The notes below the pieces were generated by a model. That model made no database searches. It saw only the letters and a program-made list of their open reading frames with translations, and was not told where the DNA came from. DNA of 64,000 nt. Source: Sulfurospirillum barnesii SES-3 (GTDB taxonomy: Bacteria; Campylobacterota; Campylobacteria; Campylobacterales; Sulfurospirillaceae). Below are positions 62,151 through 64,000 of this stretch, piece by piece. Where the stretch lies: NCBI RefSeq assembly GCF_000265295.1, contig NC_018002.1, positions 2,108,001-2,172,000 on the forward strand, given 5' to 3'. The position numbers and the translations under genes are program-made. Each line of letters opens with the position of its first letter. The stretch's first letter is position 1.

Positions 62151-62678
62151 ATGAGACACTTATGGGAAAAATGTGTGGCATTTCATGGGCATGAATGTCC
62201 AGGTCTTGCCATCGGATTTAGAGCAGCAGAAGCAGCCCACACATGGCTTGGTATGACAGGATTTTCACAAGATGAAGAGTTGGTTTGCGTCACCGAAAAC
62301 GATGCGTGCGGGGTTGATGCTATTCAAGTGCTTTTAGGCTGTAGTTTTGGCAAAGGCAATCTTATCTACAAAGACACAGGCAAACAAGCTTTTAGTTTTT
62401 TTGACCGCAAACAGCACAAACAAGGACGCATTGTTTTTAAAAAATCTTTGATGCCCACTATGGATAGAAAAGCGATGCAAGCGCACATTTTAAACGCACC
62501 GCTTGAAGAGCTTTTTAGCCTCAAAGACGTCTCTTTTGAACTACCCGAACGTGCACGACTTTTTGCCTCCATACTCTGCGAAAAATGCGGAGAGAGCGCA
62601 CCTGAACATAAAATACGTCTGGAGGAAGGGCAAAAAGTCTGTTTGGATTGTGCAAAACCCTATACCCGTGGATTTTAG
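62151..62678 (+). CDS. FmdE-family protein with C-terminal zinc ribbon
   Basis: 175 residues. The N-terminal FmdE domain has FHGHECPGLAIGFRAAEAA and NDACGVDAIQVLLGCSFGKGNL; the C-terminal 30 residues have CEKCGES...CLDCAK, a four-cysteine zinc ribbon. FmdE-like proteins are linked to molybdenum/tungsten enzymes of the formylmethanofuran and formate dehydrogenase type. It follows the ABC ATPase by 11 bp with AAAGGAAAA upstream, so it is in the same transcript. Confidence 0.88.
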   Translation: MRHLWEKCVAFHGHECPGLAIGFRAAEAAHTWLGMTGFSQDEELVCVTENDACGVDAIQVLLGCSFGKGNLIYKDTGKQAFSFFDRKQHKQGRIVFKKSLMPTMDRKAMQAHILNAPLEELFSLKDVSFELPERARLFASILCEKCGESAPEHKIRLEEGQKVCLDCAKPYTRGF

Positions 62679-62686
62679 CTTTATGC

Positions 62687-62692
62687 TATAAT
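62687..62692 (+). promoter_or_regulatory. Candidate -10 element for fluC
   Basis: TATAAT is 29 bp upstream of the fluC start, just after the FmdE stop. No fluoride riboswitch-like fold was seen in the 42-bp gap. Confidence 0.4.
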
Positions 62693-62720
62693 CCACAAGC
62701 GTTTTTTTAAAGGTTCAACC

Positions 62721-63110
62721 ATGGTATATACCCTTTTGGCAATTTTCTCAGGTGCGGGTTTTGGTGCACTGATGCGGTATTTTTTAGGATTAAAACTCAA
62801 CAGCATCTATCCTTTGATTCCACTAGGAACCCTTGGGGCAAATTTGCTCGGTGGTTATCTCATTGGTGTAGCCATTGCTTTTTTCGCTTCCAATACAACC
62901 CTCTCTTTAGAGTGGCGTTTGTTTATTATTACAGGTTTTTTAGGCGGATTGACCACCTTTAGTACCTTTAGTGCAGAGATGTTAAACCTGTTTCAAGAAG
63001 GACGTTTGAGCATGGGAGTGCTTGCCATTCTTTTACATGTAATGGGCTCCATCGTCATGACATTTTTAGGCGTTGCTAGTTATACCCTACTTCAAAAAGG
63101 AAGCTTATGA
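62721..63110 (+). CDS. crcB: Fluoride ion channel
   Basis: 129 residues, four membrane helices, with [28 protein letters not shown] and [16 protein letters not shown], the conserved CrcB/FluC pattern including the Na+/F- site threonines and the break in helix 3. It exports fluoride. It overlaps the DUF190 gene by 4 bp. A palindrome copy (63033) writes LLHVMG in the last helix. Confidence 0.93.
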   Translation: MVYTLLAIFSGAGFGALMRYFLGLKLNSIYPLIPLGTLGANLLGGYLIGVAIAFFASNTTLSLEWRLFIITGFLGGLTTFSTFSAEMLNLFQEGRLSMGVLAILLHVMGSIVMTFLGVASYTLLQKGSL

Positions 63111-63418
63111 AAGGTTTTCAACTCACATTTTCAACCCTACAAAGTCGCAAACACCCTAGTGGTGAGTATCTAAGCGATTGGCTGATGCACATGGCACAAA
63201 CGGCTGGCATTCAAGGGGTAACTCTTCTTAAAGCCTCACAGGGCATTGGTCGAGATGGAAAAGTTCGCTCTGCAGGGTTTTTTGAACTTGCTGATGAACC
63301 CATTGAAATCATTATGAACGTGAGTGAAGAGACGTGCGAAACACTTCTTTCTACTTTAAAAAAGGAAAATCTAGGGCTTTTTTACACCAAAATCGCCATA
63401 GAATTTGGCACCCTTTAG
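63107..63418 (+). CDS. DUF190-family protein (PII-like fold)
   Basis: 103 residues with [38 protein letters not shown] broken into the usual DUF190 blocks. Such proteins have a PII/GlnB-like fold and are commonly encoded with CrcB, with which this gene overlaps by 4 bp. Presumed nucleotide-dependent regulator of the channel; not proved. Confidence 0.87.
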   Translation: MKGFQLTFSTLQSRKHPSGEYLSDWLMHMAQTAGIQGVTLLKASQGIGRDGKVRSAGFFELADEPIEIIMNVSEETCETLLSTLKKENLGLFYTKIAIEFGTL

Positions 63419-63464
63419 CTTTACATGTAAAGATTTTAAGCCTGACGTGTTACACTTTCAAAGT

Positions 63465-63489
63465 CGTTATATATTAGAACTACATAAGG
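63465..63489 (+). promoter_or_regulatory. ModE-box-like dyad ahead of modE
   Basis: CGTTATAT, 8 bp, then TACATAAGG. This is close to the E. coli modA operator as I remember it (CGTTATAT...TACATAACG) and lies just before the ModE gene, so autoregulation is likely. Confidence 0.5.
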
Positions 63490-63496
63490 GAAGGAA

Positions 63497-64000
63497 ATGG
63501 GCGAAACACTCAGTGCTGGTCTGATGCAATTTGATAAGCCTGCACTCTTAGAAAAACGGATTAAACTTTTAGAAGCAATTTTAGATTGTGGGTCTATTTC
63601 AACCGCTGCCAAACGTGTGGGACTGAGCTATAAAACCGCATGGGAAGCCATAGACACCATGAACAATCTCTCACAAACCCCTTTGGTGATTCGCACCACA
63701 GGAGGTAGCGGTGGTGGAGGAACAACCTTAACACCCTTTGGCAAAGAGATGATAGAAAACTATACCCTTCTCAAATCGGAGTATGAGCGTTTTATTCACA
63801 ACCTCTCCTCTATTTCTACGCTCAACATAGAGCACATCAAGCACCTCAAAAGGATGAGTATGCAAATTAGCGCACGCAATCAACTCATGGGAAAAGTAGC
63901 CCACATCAAACACGGTACGGTGAGTGCCGAGGTTTCTATGGTACTTAAAAGTGGAACAACCTTGATTTCCAACATTACGCACAGTGCCATTGAAGAACTC
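63497..64000 (+). CDS. modE: ModE molybdate-responsive regulator with TOBE domain (3' partial)
   Basis: 168 residues visible; the frame is still open at the window end. The N-terminal winged helix has LLEKRIKLLEAILDCGSISTAAKRVGLSYKTAWEAID and TTGGSGGGGTTLTPFG in order; the C-terminal part (MSMQISARNQLMGKVAHIKHGTVSAEVSMVLKSG in order) begins a TOBE/Mop molybdate-binding domain. It senses molybdate or tungstate and usually represses uptake genes. AAGGAA precedes the ATG. A candidate operator lies 8-32 bp upstream. Confidence 0.9.
   Translation, partial: MGETLSAGLMQFDKPALLEKRIKLLEAILDCGSISTAAKRVGLSYKTAWEAIDTMNNLSQTPLVIRTTGGSGGGGTTLTPFGKEMIENYTLLKSEYERFIHNLSSISTLNIEHIKHLKRMSMQISARNQLMGKVAHIKHGTVSAEVSMVLKSGTTLISNITHSAIEEL

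Noticed and set aside
62679-62720. Fluoride riboswitch before fluC
   Set aside because: The gap is only 42 bp, contains a TATAAT promoter element and lacks the conserved riboswitch stems.

Overview
The window looks like the chromosome of a free-living, respiratory member of the Campylobacterota, most likely Sulfurospirillum or a close relative. This is inferred from the gene families, not from a database search. The signs are a NikA-type nickel importer, a tandem pair of aspartase genes followed by dcuA and a periplasmic asparaginase, a periplasmic molybdenum/tungsten formate dehydrogenase with FdhD and a TAT-signal accessory peptide, selC and selD, histidine kinases with the AHQWKNPL-type H box, and a moderate, slightly AT-rich base composition.

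Layout. 1-4.7 kb: nickel/cobalt permease (5' end cut by the window), DUF1007 protein, flavodoxin with an overlapping 45-residue Cys-rich ORF, and two LysE exporters. 5-12.4 kb: a diguanylate cyclase, RarD, and a two-component system followed by the lipid A phosphoethanolamine transferase eptA. 12.4-16.6 kb: nikABCD. 16.7-19.9 kb: an EAL protein, NifX-like and DUF134 proteins, and uppP. 20-23.4 kb: a chemotaxis/signalling cluster. 23.5-30.6 kb: the accessory stretch, with a 2.2-kb ATPase-nuclease cassette between exact 24-bp direct repeats, a double-cubane cluster protein with its activator, a Fic toxin-antitoxin pair, a decayed gene and a Phd/RelE pair. 30.6-33 kb: nucleosidase, radical-SAM (SPL family) and SDR operon. 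33-41.3 kb: aspartate/asparagine use (aspA, aspA, dcuA, ansB) and a two-component system with a periplasmic-binding-protein-like sensor. 41.3-49.5 kb: lytic transglycosylase, selC tRNA-Sec, a stress protein with a cation/proton antiporter, a Y-family polymerase, a DASS transporter, and selD-yedF. 49.5-58 kb: tungstate/molybdate uptake genes, a ModE-like regulator, fdhD and fdhABC. 58.4-64 kb: methyltransferase, a BtuCD/MolBC-type importer with FmdE, the FluC fluoride channel with DUF190, and the start of a full ModE.

Three observations stand out. First, the 10-bp palindrome TTACATGTAA occurs about 40 times in 64 kb by my hand count, where less than one would be expected by chance. It lies on both sides of gene boundaries and inside unrelated reading frames, where it repeatedly writes LHVK/LHVN or TCK/TCN into proteins, so it behaves as a genome-wide highly iterated palindrome. 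Second, the ATPase plus PD-(D/E)xK-type nuclease pair at 24.1-26.3 kb is bounded by direct repeats that duplicate the 3' end of a flavin reductase gene; it resembles a small mobile defence module without an integrase. Third, the tungstate/molybdate locus at 49.5-51.7 kb has lost its permease, and its ATPase looks like a fusion of one complete nucleotide-binding domain with the tail of a second.

Molybdenum/tungsten is a unifying theme of the right-hand third: metal uptake, ModE-type regulators, cofactor sulfuration (FdhD), the enzyme itself, and several candidate shared operators. Starts were chosen from visible Shine-Dalgarno sequences (AAGGA/GGAG) and overlaps. Family assignments rest on motifs read by eye.
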